NCBI GenBank assembly: GCA_963513935.1
Contig: OY740773.1
Coordinates: forward strand, 95,837,291-95,901,290
Direction: 5' to 3'
DNA from: Aphrophora alni
Taxonomy: Eukaryota; Arthropoda; Insecta; Hemiptera; Aphrophoridae
DNA length: 64,000 bases
Each line of letters starts with the position of its first letter. Position 1 is the first letter of the stretch. A program made the position numbers and the translations under genes. This document shows, piece after piece, positions 13,850-24,590 of the stretch. The notes under the pieces are model-generated. The model saw only the letters and a list, made by a program, of their open reading frames with translations, was not told the DNA's origin and did not search any database.

Positions 13850-13965
13850 TGGCCACTCTTCAACAGTCACCGTCAGGGCGCTTCAATATCCTGCGCTTCA
13901 AAGGTCCAATTATCGATGGAAAGGGCGTGAATTTCTTCCCTCCAATTTCACTCCATCCAGCTGTT
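13850..13965 (-). other. GC-richer, exon-like segment, unidentified
   Basis: On the minus strand a pyrimidine-rich stretch ending AACAG precedes a ~108-bp segment that ends in CAAGTGAGT, resembling acceptor-exon-donor. One frame reads GWSEIGGKKFTPFPSIIG and stays open about 33 codons before a stop (…RPDGDC then stop). The base composition differs clearly from the AT-rich surroundings. The next frame continues as the open frame at 13658-13870 (MTVEEWPSELL...). It could be a decayed coding exon or transposon remnant; I do not recognise the product. Confidence 0.25.
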
Positions 13966-14246
13966 TAGAAACGGAACAGAAGTAATTAGCCTGGCCCATA
14001 AATTTTAATATTCTGTAGATGTTACTATAATGGATTTAATTGTATATAGCACAAAGTAGCCTTGAAATAAATATATGTGGTGTTATTTGATTGCATCAGC
14101 AATATTTACATCAAATACTACATTTTTGTTCAAAAATTTACATTAACATACAATTCCACCTTAGAATGACAATGCCATCATAAAGTATTCTAGTAATAGA
14201 GTTTAAATTTACGTAATAAAAACTAGTAGCTATAAGTTTTTGAACT

Positions 14247-14625
14247 CTTGCATTTCCATTTTAATCACTCGTTGTATGGAACAAATGGGCAAATGGAATG
14301 CTTTCAACCCTTGTTCAATCACTTCTCTTCCACACTGTCAGTTACAGAGGCTGAAAGTCAATAACTCTTTCAAACATCGAGAGTGCTCTCTGAATATGTT
14401 AAATCTAGGTTATAGAAAACAAATTTAAGAAAACTTCTTCTATTGACTGCCATTTTAAAATGAAGTATTTTTATGCATTGAAGAAAACAGCTTTCTTTGT
14501 TCAAATTTAAATAATTTAAAACAAATAGTTTTACTCTTGAACTACATGATTTATTACAACTTAAATAATGTGCAACGAACATTGTACAATCTTTTTTACA
14601 TCGCCGCACACAAAACGAAATAATT
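14247..14625 (+). repeat. Dispersed direct repeat, copy 1
   Basis: It aligns with 23152-23522. Shared blocks are CATTTCCATTTTAATCACT, GAATGCTTTCAACCCTT, CACTGTCAGTTACAGAGGCT, CATCGAGAGTGCTCTCTGAA, GCCATTTTAAAATGAAGTA and GCACACAAAACGAAATAAT. The middle is markedly better conserved than the ends. The open frames at 14240-14428 (+) and 14370-14609 (-) are not preserved in the second copy. Confidence 0.9.
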
Positions 14626-16562
14626 ATGGAGGAAAAATTTAAACATAGGATTATCTTAAAATAACATCAAAATTTTTAATATTATTCTAGTAAATGCAGT
14701 CTCCAAAAATTGTTTTTTTGCCATAACCACTAGAAATGTGTTCTGGCACTATTCATTAAAATGTATTTTGGGCTCCATCAATAAATTTAGAATATTTCAA
14801 AACTGCGAAAGATATAACAATAAAATGTAAGTAAATGTTTTCCAACCAATATGACAAATGACGAAGAAAACCCAATTAGAGTTGTAAAAATACAAAAATA
14901 AACATCAGTCATAGTTTATTACTTATAAGAGCTACCTCATAGTTTTGAATTTTAACAAAAACGAAAGGCTTTTCGATTATAGTCAAAATATATTCATATA
15001 CAAAATTGTATCAAAATAGGTTCAACCGTTTTACCTCTATATCACTGAGTAAATAACAGACAAATATAAAAAAAAAACGTTTTTTCTAAGAACATTTCAA
15101 ACGGATATATAAGGAAAAAACTGAAACAAAAATGGTTTGACTCATCAAATAACTTATTCTATACTACATATATTACAAAGTAAAATACATAGTAAATGAG
15201 TAACTTAGAATACATACGTAACAGAGATTAAAAAACTTAAGTATTACAATATTATAATCGTTGGGTGTGAAAGTTTTGCCAAGCCATTACTAACATTTAA
15301 AACTGGGAACTTCTATTTAAGCATGGACTGTCAATGTTTAACATTTTTTACATATTTGTCCTACTTTTCCAGTACTTTATGCAATAACTTTTTCCCTTCC
15401 ATGTTATTAAATGTGACTATAAATTAAGCTGGAAAATACATTATTAATTTATTTTCACTCTTCTACTTTGTCTGAGTCTTAGAATTTACAGAGATAGTCT
15501 TACACTTTAACGCATATTTTTTTAAATATTGTTTATGTCAAAAATGAAATTGTATTATATAATACATTAAAATCACAATTTTCAATACCTTATAGGGTTT
15601 TGTTTTCAGACAAACTTTTTTATCTTTTCTTAATTTTATGTCATATTCTATATAACGTTTCGATACTTAAAAATTTATTTAAAATCTAAGCACTCTTTTC
15701 TCGCACACCTTAATATATAGGCTAATAGAAAAATTATCCGTTACTATTTCCACAGCAGTGCCAATGCGTTACCAGTCAAAACATGGGCATGGACGGGGAC
15801 TACTTTTTAAAAGATCATTATATCAAGTGATATTGATCTAACTTTGAAAAACTCTGAAAGTTTATGACCCCCAACTAATGTGCCAAGCTGCATATAAAAC
15901 CGTATCATAACTGTTGTTTAGAGTCGTTTATGAAATATATCTGAAATTATTGTGGTATATCTGATTGTGAAAATAAGTAATTTATTATGTCTCAACATGA
16001 GCTCTTGAGAACAGAATTTAAATAATGTAATAAATTTGTCAGCAGAAATTACAAATTTTTAAATGTTGTAAACCAGCCAGAAGTTATGAAAGACATTTAT
16101 TTGCTTTTTTTCTCTCTCAATTATAGTTATGAGAATTTGTATAATCCAGTATTATCATGTAAGTCTCAGGCATTATGGATCGATTATCAAAGTAAGTGTT
16201 GTACTGGCAAACGAATTTAAATCTTTTTGATTTCATTATTACATGTGCTTTTATCTAAATAAACTTTCGTCTGTGAAATGGAACAAATTATAACACTTCA
16301 TATAAAAACAATTAATGAAAATTATTCTGCTATTTTAAAACACTGTTTAATAGTTTAATTGAATTCAATTCAAAGTTTAACGTAACATTAATTAAAACGT
16401 TTAAATTGTGTTTGTTAAGTACACGAGAGTTATAAAAAGTCTGATAAATTTAACTAAATACGAAACACCAGGTATATGAGTTTTGTAGCTCCACAGAATT
16501 CTATTACAAAATTATAATCACGAATGTGTATTTACACTTTGGGAATGCCTCTTAGTTGATTT
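14626..16562. other. AT-rich stretch, nothing recognised
   Basis: No convincing open frame, repeat or structured RNA was seen. Confidence 0.4.
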
Positions 16563-16699
16563 ACCATCATTACGACAAATGTTTTATATTGACATTCAGT
16601 TATTTGTAAACACACATTTTATTGAAAAATGATTTAAATTAAATTGGGATTTTAATTTACGCGAAAATTTTATCTTTTTATAATTTGTATAAAGTGACT
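16563..16699 (+). repeat. Direct repeat flanking inverted-repeat arm, left
   Basis: It matches 17842-17984, sharing CAGTTATTTGTAAACACACA, TTTTATTG and TTTGTATAAAGTGA-type blocks. The pair brackets the left arm of the large inverted repeat closely on both sides. Confidence 0.8.
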
Positions 16700-16977
16700 A
16701 AACATAAAGTGTAGTTTAACTTATTTCTGGTAATTTCTGCATATTACATGAATAATATTAATTTGCTGGTACGTACACCAGCAAATATAAGTTAATCTCA
16801 ATAGGAAATTTAGTACAAATTATTATTATTGCTAATTATTTTTAGATATTATTATTTAGTATTACTTTAATTGATACCACAAGGTAAATCTATATAGTCC
16901 AATAAAAAACTTTATGTATTTGATTTAAATTTTAATTAACGTCAAACATATTGACCATACATAAAGGAAGACAAACA

Positions 16978-17155
16978 ATAAAATAAAGGGCTCTATAATA
17001 GCGTCGGAAAAGAAAAACAGTTGGTCATGAAAGTATTGATTATAAATATGAAAGATTGGTATCCAAGCCAAGACTACACGAAACTAGTTTAAATCCAGCT
17101 ATAGTCTCTAGGGATTGTCAAGCTAGTATTTATTATATTGAACGCCTGAGTTGAA
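16978..17155 (-). repeat. Interspersed repeat family S in left arm
   Basis: It shows AATAGCGTCGGAAAAG, CAGTTGGTCATGAAAG, CCAAGACTACACGAAA, TTTAAATCCAGCTA and TCTAGGGATTGTCAAGC. Its mirror copy is at 19404-19617. Confidence 0.8.
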
Positions 17156-17841
17156 ATAGATATTGATGCTATCGGAGAACTGGAAAACATACTTGTTAAC
17201 TTAAAGGAGTATATTTAGTTTTTTTTTTTTTTTTTTAATCAGGAATAAACATTATAGAAACACAAACAATATGTCATTGATGTTTGAAGTTGCCAAAATG
17301 GTAATAAACACAACAAATAATGAACGTTATTTGTTTAGAATCACTACCAACTTAAAACAGGACAAAACCAGATAAAAACATCAAAGGATATCCTTAGAAG
17401 ATTTTTGTTTTAATGGCGTATGGTTGTAATTACGTAACAAAGAGATTAAAAGTTACATAAACAGTTTTTAAATTAGCATATATTTTCACTCGGTTCTGAA
17501 AATACTTTACCATGTTTTAATAATATTATTTTGTAGTTTATCTTTGGTTCTTAATTAGTTTCGTAACAAATCTTTTTCATAAATTATACAATGTTTGAAT
17601 CATTTATTTTGGTTACAACCAAACATACAAGGAGTGTATACGCAAAAAAAAAGTACAATATATTATATCATACACTCCTGAGCGAATCATGCAAACCAAT
17701 AATATCAAACGTGAATATTTTGCTTCTTGGACAATACAATTCATGCATATGCTCTAATAATTTACACGATTGTTTAATTTATTGATTTTCATTAATAAAT
17801 AACTTTCGTATAGAAATCTATTAATATTTATGTGTTAATTA

Positions 17842-17984
17842 ACCTTACAACATACGTGTTATATTGACTTTCAGTTATTTGTAAACACACATTTTATTGC
17901 AAAATAATTTTAATTGAATTGGGAGTTTCTGATTTAAGGATTTTAAACGAACATTTTATCTTTTTCTAATATGTATAAAGTGAA
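17842..17984 (+). repeat. Direct repeat flanking inverted-repeat arm, right
   Basis: This is the second member of the pair with 16563-16699. It lies in the spacer of inverted repeat 1, about 30 bp inside the left arm. Confidence 0.8.
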
Positions 17985-18469
17985 TTGCTGAATACAAGCA
18001 TTTTTAATTAAACAAATATAGAATGTTGACACATATAATTTCTTTACGTTTAATTAAAAGTGTTTTGTTAATAAATATATTTCAATCAATGATGGGGAAA
18101 GATTTAAATTGATTTAAGTGTATAAAAGTACATTATATTTTCGTAGTAAATAAACACGTATTATATGTCTATTGTTTTGTTTTTTTTGCTCATTTTCACA
18201 TATTTGATGATCTCAGGAAATAGAATTTTTGATATGCTGTAGTTAGGTACGTTAAATTAGGTATAAGGAATATAGTCAACTCATCTTTAAATTTAGAATA
18301 ATTTAATAGAAAATATAAAAATTGCAGTAATTCTGAAGATTATTTGTTCATATTTCGTGCAATATTCAACTTATAACGCACTGAAGTAGAAGACAATTTG
18401 CAAAATTTTATTCTGCATTTTAATTGCGGTTTAAAATGTAATTTTGTAAGTGTCTTTATTTTGTGACCT

Positions 18470-18525
18470 TTTCTTCTTCTTTTTTACAAGGCGATGATGA
18501 CGTAAAAGTTTGCGGTTTAAATATT
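18470..18525 (+). repeat. Interspersed repeat family S, 3' fragment
   Basis: Only the TTCTTTTTTACAAGGCGATG, ATGACG and GTTTGCGGTTTAAA end of the family is present, within the spacer of inverted repeat 1. Confidence 0.5.
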
Positions 18526-19403
18526 AATAGATTTTTAAACGAAAGTTTTATAATAAATAAAAATCAATAAATTAAACAATTGTCTAAATATTAGAACATA
18601 TTTACTATATACTTATAATATTTACTAATATTCACTATACCTTTATTTAAAATATATTTATGTATGGTTCTATTATTCACTTCTTTTTCCAAGTTTAATT
18701 TATCTAGGCTATTGGAATATTTAATCATTATATTTCAAGTTATTTGTAACTAATATATTCACTAGATATATAAAATATACTGTAATACACTATTAAAATG
18801 CTTATAACATGCATGAATTGTATTGTCCAAGAAGCAGAATAATCACGTTTGATATTGGTTTGTATGATTCGCCCAGGAGTGTATGATTTAACATACTGTA
18901 CTTTTATTGTTGCGTACACACTCATCGTATGTTTGGTTGTAACCAAAATAAATGATTCAAACATTGTATAATTTATGAAAAGGATTTGTTACGAAACTAA
19001 TTAGTAACTAAATATAAACTACAAAATAATATTATTAAAACATGGTAAAGTATTTTCAGAACTTAGTGAAAATATGTCCTATTTTAAAAATGGTTTATGT
19101 AACTTTTAATCTCTTTGTTACGTAATTACGACCATACGCCATTAAAACAAAAATCTTCTAAGGATATCCTTTGATGTTTTTATCTGGTTTTGTCCTGTTT
19201 TAAGTTGGTAGTGATTCTAAACAAATAACGATCGTTATTTGTTGTGTTATTTACCATTTTGGCAGCTTCAAACATCAATGACATATTGTTTGTGTTTCTA
19301 TAATGTTTATGCCTGATTTTTTTTAAAAAACAACTAAATATACTCCTTTAAGTTAACAAGTAGGTTTTCCAATTCTCCGATAGCATCAATATCTATTTCA
19401 ACT

Positions 19404-19617
19404 CAGGCGTTCAATATAATAAATACTAGCTTGGAGATCCCTAGAGACTCTAACTGGATTTAAACTAGTTTCGTGTAGTGTAGTCTTGGCTTGGATACCA
19501 ATCTTTCATATTTATAATCAGTACTTTCATGACCATCTGTTTTTCTTTTCCGACGCTATTATAGAACCCTTTATTTTATTGTTTGTCTTCTTTTATATAA
19601 GGTCAAGAGGTTTGAAG
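19404..19617 (+). repeat. Interspersed repeat family S in right arm
   Basis: It shows GGAGATCCCTAGAG, TGGATTTAAACTAG, TCATGACCATCTG, CCGACGCTATTATAGAACCC and ATATAAGGTCAAGAGG. It is the mirror of the left-arm copy. Confidence 0.85.
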
Positions 19618-19890
19618 TTAATTTAAAAAAAAAAATATGAAATATGTAAAGTTGTATATTGGACTATAGTGATTTACCTTATGGTATCAATTAAAGTAAT
19701 ACTAAATAATAATATCTAATAAATAATAATTTGTACCAATTTTCTTGTTGAGATTAACTTATATTTGCTGTTGTACGTACTTACAAATTAATATTATTCA
19801 ATTGTAATATGTAGAAATTACCAGAAATAAGTTAAACTACACATTCAGTCTAGACAACTTTAATGACTACACTTGTGGAAACCTCAATTA

Positions 19891-20095
19891 CAAAACGAAT
19901 GAAAATACAATTTGTCACAAAAAATTCCTTCACTTGTGCGATACAAACAAGACGACGTTTCAATTTACACCGTCAATAGTGTTTGTGTGGATGATGACTT
20001 AATCATTGAAAAGTCATGTTGTATTTGTATTGTACAAATAAAGAGTTTTCTTTTTTGAATGATAAATTGTCTTTTCATTCATTTTGTTATTCAGT
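19891..20095 (+). repeat. Palindrome with Penelope-like centre
   Basis: Arms of about 80 bp are near reverse complements (ACAAAACGAATGAAAAT-type left arm; ATTTTGT-ending right arm). The centre carries GACGACGTTTCAA and GGATGATGACTTAATCATTG, the sort of GATGATG...GAAA signature found in Penelope-like pseudo-LTRs. Here the hammerhead-like core is degenerate (GTGGATGA rather than CTGANGA). Confidence 0.6.
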
Positions 20096-20109
20096 AAGTT
20101 TAGCATTAT

Positions 20110-20400
20110 AGTTAACCTCCGGAAGAAATACTCAATCACAGATTAAGGATATCCCAAATATATCTCCTTTTAATTAAACAAGAATCACAGGAGTACAAAG
20201 TGAATTTAGTTTAATCAACTGTATTAAAATCATTACATAAGACAGTCTACTTTAAAAGTATTACAATATACATGTAATAATACGTAAATTTTGTAGGTTG
20301 CATCATAATATACCACAGCTAATGTTTATTTTGATACGAAATATTATGAAAAAAATTAGGATTATTTGGTATTATGGAAGATATAAGTATGATGATTCAC
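20110..20400 (+). repeat. Diverged dispersed duplication, copy 1
   Basis: It aligns with 24290-24590. Shared blocks are ATTAAGGATATCCCA, ACTGTCTACTTTAAA/CAGTCTACTTTAAAA, ATATAYCRYAGCTWATGT and the region around TATTAYG near the end. It is clearly diverged and has no coding frame. Confidence 0.65.
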
Positions 20401-20429
20401 TTTAATGAACAACACTTGTGGCAACTTTA

Positions 20430-20560
20430 TTAACAAAATGAAAGAAAAATAATATTTCACAATAAACACTTTATTTATACAAAACAACGTATCAATAAAT
20501 CATTGCAGACGACGTTTCAATGATTAAGTCATCATCCTCAGTTGTTACGTGCGTTACCCG
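20430..20560 (-). repeat. Penelope-like half-hairpin with hammerhead-like core
   Basis: The plus strand repeats one arm of the 19891-20095 palindrome (ACAAAATGAAAGAAAA...). On the minus strand it then shows CTGAGGA, TGATGACTTAATCATT, GAAAC, and a GTC that fits a cleavage triplet. Stem I cannot be formed convincingly, so this copy looks decayed. Confidence 0.5.
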
Positions 20561-20639
20561 ACACTATATAAGATCACATTTCCTCCTGAAGTCAGGATTC
20601 GATGAACATTTTAAATAATAACTTCTCCATTTGTCATTT

Positions 20640-21655
20640 TATAGACGTGAATTTGGTACCATTACATTCAGAATTGAAACATACAGATTGTTATCGAATT
20701 AAGTGCAATATACCTTGATTAACACAAGAGATATGAACAAAAAGACAAACGGATGACAAATATTTCTTTCCTCAAGCCATCAAATGTAAATATTAGCCAA
20801 AAAAGGAGATTTTTGCAACTACCAAATTTACTCTATACACTTCTTTTACTGCGACACAGAACAATTATTTTCTTTTGAATTTGATTTATGTTTAAAGTGT
20901 ATAATCAGCACCTGTTGTGTGTCTAGGACTTTTTAATGTCATCAAAAATCCAAACATGATTTGTTTTAAATGGTGTCATCATATTATGAAACGTATTTTA
21001 TAAAATGTAATTAGGTTTTTGCATTTATTACCACTATAAAGTGGTTAACTAAAATATTGTAACTAATTACTGAGTTATTGTTCCTGAGAGAGTAATTTAA
21101 AAAAAGTTATTAGCATGACGATGCACTTCTAATTTGTTGTTATTGTTCATACAGTACCTATTGTGTGTTTGTAATACCATAATAAACTGCGGTTGTAACA
21201 AAATATTTGTTACCGACTGCTTCATATAATAACGGGAACATTAATAGCCACATGAAGTATTAGCACACCTATCGCTGATGTCAGCAGAATTGTGTTTTTC
21301 CTGGCAACCATCTGAACAGCAGAAATATATAGATATCAACAGTGAAAACATAAATTTACTGATTTTGTAATGGTTAACAGGCAACACAGCGTGGCCACAA
21401 TTCATCTTTCTAAAACCTGTATTAGGTAGTTTTTAGAAATCAGAAATATTTATTTAAATTTAAATAAAATTTGTACACAAACAGGCTAGATTAATCATCA
21501 TTGTTTAGAAGGAAAATATCATTTTAAAGTGGATATTAATGAATTTTAAATAATGTAAAAAAAAAAAAAAACGCATTAAATAGATGCTTTGGAGACTTTT
21601 TAAATGAATAAATATAAGTTTATTACTAAATTACTTACGTCTTAGCAATCTTGTG
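20640..21655. other. AT-rich stretch, nothing recognised
   Basis: It contains only a ~15-base poly-A run near 21556. No gene signal was seen. Confidence 0.4.
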
Positions 21656-21656
21656 T

Positions 21657-21778
21657 TTAGTATTTATTTATTAATATTTCATTACAGCTGTTTCGGTATA
21701 ACATATACCATCATCAGATGAAACAACAGGTTTACACAACACACTGTTACACATTTCACAAAAATAAATAAACATAAA
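21657..21778 (-). ncRNA. Hammerhead ribozyme-like motif (minus strand)
   Basis: Read on the minus strand, 21723-21677 gives stem I TTTCAT, core CTGATGA, a U, stem II GGTAT-ATGTT-ATACC, GAAA, a minimal stem III (A-C, loop AGCT, G-U), cleavage triplet GTA, and the matching stem I strand ATGAAA. All catalytic-core positions expected of a minimal type I hammerhead are present and stems I and II pair perfectly. One departure is an extra U between the core A and stem II, shared with the other copies in this window, which could lower activity. Flanking AT-rich arms (about 21657-21673 and 21761-21778) are partly complementary. Such motifs are known from Penelope-like retroelements; no reverse transcriptase is visible nearby. 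Activity is inferred, not shown. Confidence 0.5.
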
Positions 21779-21779
21779 A

Positions 21780-22454
21780 TGTTTGGTACTGCAGTACAAG
21801 TCGAATGAATAAATATAATAATGTAATTGTAATTAATTAATTAGGCTCTATATAAAATTATGTTTAATAAATATCTAAAACTTACATCCTATTAATATTA
21901 CTTTAATATAATCGTATTAGTTACATAGGTTACTACGTTGGCTATTAATATGTTATTGTCTTACAATTTAAAAAATTGTCATAGGTTTAGCCCACGCTTT
22001 ATCTTCAGTATTAGGTATATATTACTGTGAGTTGGTTAGTTATAGTTTGGTTAATATAGCCTAACTCAAGTGTCACTGAAAATAGTGATTTTAATGTTCA
22101 AACTAGTTTGATTTATTAAGCGTATTTTTGAAAAATCGTGAAGTTTTACTTTAATTTAAAACATTGCACAAGTCAAGCTCAATATTTATTTAGAACAAGT
22201 TATTGATTTCAGATTTTAAATGGATTTCTTATACTTTTTGAGTCAATGCAAATAAGACACATAATGATAATATAGTAAATTAAGTTTAACTAACAGTTTT
22301 TTGTAATCACAAATCTTGGATAAATCTTTTGAACACGTAAACTACTTAATACTTGTACGAATATTCTTTTTAATAATTTTGTTACATAGTTTGGTTAAGG
22401 TATCAATTATATAAATGGGATCACTTCTTTTTAAGGAAGAAATGCATCCATGAC
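21780..22454. other. AT-rich stretch, nothing recognised
   Basis: No coding or repeat signal was recognised between the hammerhead-like cassette and the next family S copy. Confidence 0.4.
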
Positions 22455-22660
22455 TACAGGGAGAAACCGTGACAGATTCAAGCTAAATGTACAGTGTTTT
22501 TCGTGTAGTCTTTTGTTTGACCTCATCTTTCATATTCCTTATCTCTTAACCAACTCTTGTTCTTTTCCGATTTTCTTATTACGAGAAATTCTTGGGCTAG
22601 AGGTATTTAGTTTATCTTCTTTGTTAATAAAATAGTATTACCGAGATTAATTTCGTTAAA
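22455..22660 (+). repeat. Interspersed repeat family S
   Basis: It shows TTTTCGTGTAGTCTT, CTCATCTTTCAT, CTCTTAACCAACTCTTGTTC, TTTTCCGATTTTCTTATTA, GGGCTAGAGGTATTTAG, TTTATCTTC and a TTCGTTAAA end. The 61-residue open frame at 22450-22635 lies entirely within it. Confidence 0.8.
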
Positions 22661-22794
22661 AAAAAGAAAGAAAAAAAAACGAAATGAAAACAAAATATTA
22701 AATATCATTTACCAACAATAACTACAACAAATAACTGCTACAACCTTAAACATTTGCAATTTATGTCACAAAAAATAAAATGGAAATTAATAAA

Positions 22795-22995
22795 TGTTCT
22801 ATAATTATAAATTGATTATGCAAATAGTACCTCTCTCTGCTTCTGTGAGTTAACATTTGAATAATGAAAATGCTGTCTTTTGTTCCAACAAATAAAAATT
22901 ATAAAACTCTGATTATGAAAGCGTATACATTTTGTTTAATTTTAATATAAATTGTTTATTTTATTCGTAATACTGTATTTGTTTTTATATATTCA
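22795..22995 (+). repeat. Weak dispersed duplication, copy 1
   Basis: It resembles 45650-45840, sharing AATGTTC, AAATTGATTATGYAAATAKT, ACCTC, and GTRTAYWTTTTGTT...TTTAATMTAAATTG. It is very diverged and could be a fragment of an old element. Confidence 0.4.
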
Positions 22996-23151
22996 ACTGA
23001 CTATAAAGAAATATCAAAGTTAAATTATCAAAAGGAATGGTCAACACAATCTTCGTAATATTCAAGACTTTGGTATACCTTAGACCATTGTTTTTATTTG
23101 TTATACGGTTAAGAATAAGATAAACATAAACTGTGTGAACCAACGTGACGC

Positions 23152-23522
23152 TCTTACATTTCCATTTTAATCACTTGTTGTATGGGCAAATTGAATGCTT
23201 TCAACCCTTCTTCAATCACTTCTCTTCCACACTGTCAGTTACAGAGGCTGGAAGTCAATAACTCTTTCAAAGAACCACTCGTTGACATCGAGAGTGCTCT
23301 CTGAATATGTTAAAGCTTGGAAATAGAAAACAAATTAAAGATAGCTTCGTGTATTGGTTGCCATTTTAAAATGAAGTATTTTTACGCAACTAAGAACTTT
23401 TTTTGTTAAAATCAAAAGTAATATAATAAATCATAGTTGGGCTATGTAAGATATTACATCTTAAATACTATGCAACGAACATTGTACTTTTTACATTGTC
23501 GCACACAAAACGAAATAATATT
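23152..23522 (+). repeat. Dispersed direct repeat, copy 2
   Basis: Second copy of 14247-14625, about 8.9 kb away in the same orientation. It has a ~14-base extra AAGAACCACTCGTTG segment before CATCGAGAGTG and lacks about 10 bases near GTATGGGCAAA. These indels shift any reading frame, arguing against coding conservation. Confidence 0.9.
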
Positions 23523-24289
23523 CAACACATACATAATAAGATCCAAAAATGTATGATCCAAAATAAATACTGTTATTATTGTTTTTGCGTACACACTCCT
23601 CGTATGCTTAGGATCTTCCTAGAAACATAAAACTATAACCTGAAAAAGGAATCAAAGCCATAACTAGACTTGAGCGTAGCATAACACGACACAATTGACA
23701 AGCAACTGATTGAAAGCGATGGTGCCAAGATTAAAAGGTAACTATTTACCGGAGTGAACAACCCTTACCCCTCTTTCAGAAGTTTACTGCGTGTTCAAGT
23801 CATTATTCCCACTTAGGACCTAAGTGATAAAATGCCAACTTAATTAAAATGAAAGAATTTTGATTTACGATTTTGAATTCAATTTTTATCAACGTGAGCC
23901 ATAATATCCTTACTTCCACACTGGTTTGACAGATAGGATTGTCCGATGGATTTATATAGGAGACTTTAATTAGATTTCGTTTACAAAAGTTTTTCCTATT
24001 GTTTTCGTTAACTCTTCCCAATTAAAAAGAAATGATTTTCGTTGTATCATTATGTACAAACCAAGTGTTATAATAAATTTAAAATCAGGATTAACTAGAC
24101 TCCTAATTTAGTAACTCCATATTATCAATTAATTATTATTTCAACTAAATCTACATTAATTAATGCTAACTTGCACTAAATTTCGCACTGTGAATAATTT
24201 ATATTTTCTACTATAGTTACTATGGAAAACAGTTACATTAACGTCACACAATTCTAGTTTATATATTAAATCAGGAAGCTCTGATTTAC
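23523..24289. other. Unassigned stretch, one minus open frame
   Basis: The 72-residue minus frame at 23803-24021 (starts MGRVNENNRKNFCKRN) has fairly mixed composition, but no motif, splice context or second copy supports it. Nothing else was recognised. Confidence 0.3.
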
Positions 24290-24590
24290 TGTTAATGTCT
24301 AGAATAATTACGCAACCGTATATTAAGGATATCCCAACAATATCTAATCTAAATTAAGCCAGGATCACAAGATATACAGAGGGAATTTATTTTTCTCAGC
24401 TGCTTGAAAATCATTTCACTAGACTGTCTACTTTAAACACAGAATCCATGCAATACGACATAGAATGTTAATGTATACATTTATTGAGCAGAATCAGAAT
24501 ATATCGTAGCTTATGTCATATGGGATAATAATGATAATCAAAAACTTAATTATTACGCATTAGGGGTTATATAATAATGAAGAGTATATT
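24290..24590 (+). repeat. Diverged dispersed duplication, copy 2
   Basis: Second copy of 20110-20400, same orientation, about 4.2 kb away. Confidence 0.65.

Larger units (their letters stand above)
16700..19855. repeat. Large inverted repeat 1 (arms ~1.1-1.3 kb)
   Basis: The left arm, about 16700-17812, is the reverse complement of the right arm, about 18538-19855; the spacer is about 725 bp. Matching landmarks are GTGTAGTTTAACTTA (about 16710) with its complement near 19840, the polypyrimidine run at 17219, CAAACATCAATGACATATTG near 19268, and the start of the mirrored frames MFESFILVTTKHT at 17591 (+) and 18964 (-). The right arm has about 200 bp extra (18585-18810). Each arm carries a family S copy at the same place. 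Identity is high but imperfect, so this is not simply an assembly mirror. It may be a foldback transposon, or a duplication able to form a long hairpin RNA if transcribed. Confidence 0.9.

Noticed and set aside
17591..18964. Mirrored frames MFESFILVTTKHT as a duplicated gene
   Set aside because: They sit in the arms of inverted repeat 1 and diverge by frameshift after about 18 residues, so there is no sign of coding selection.
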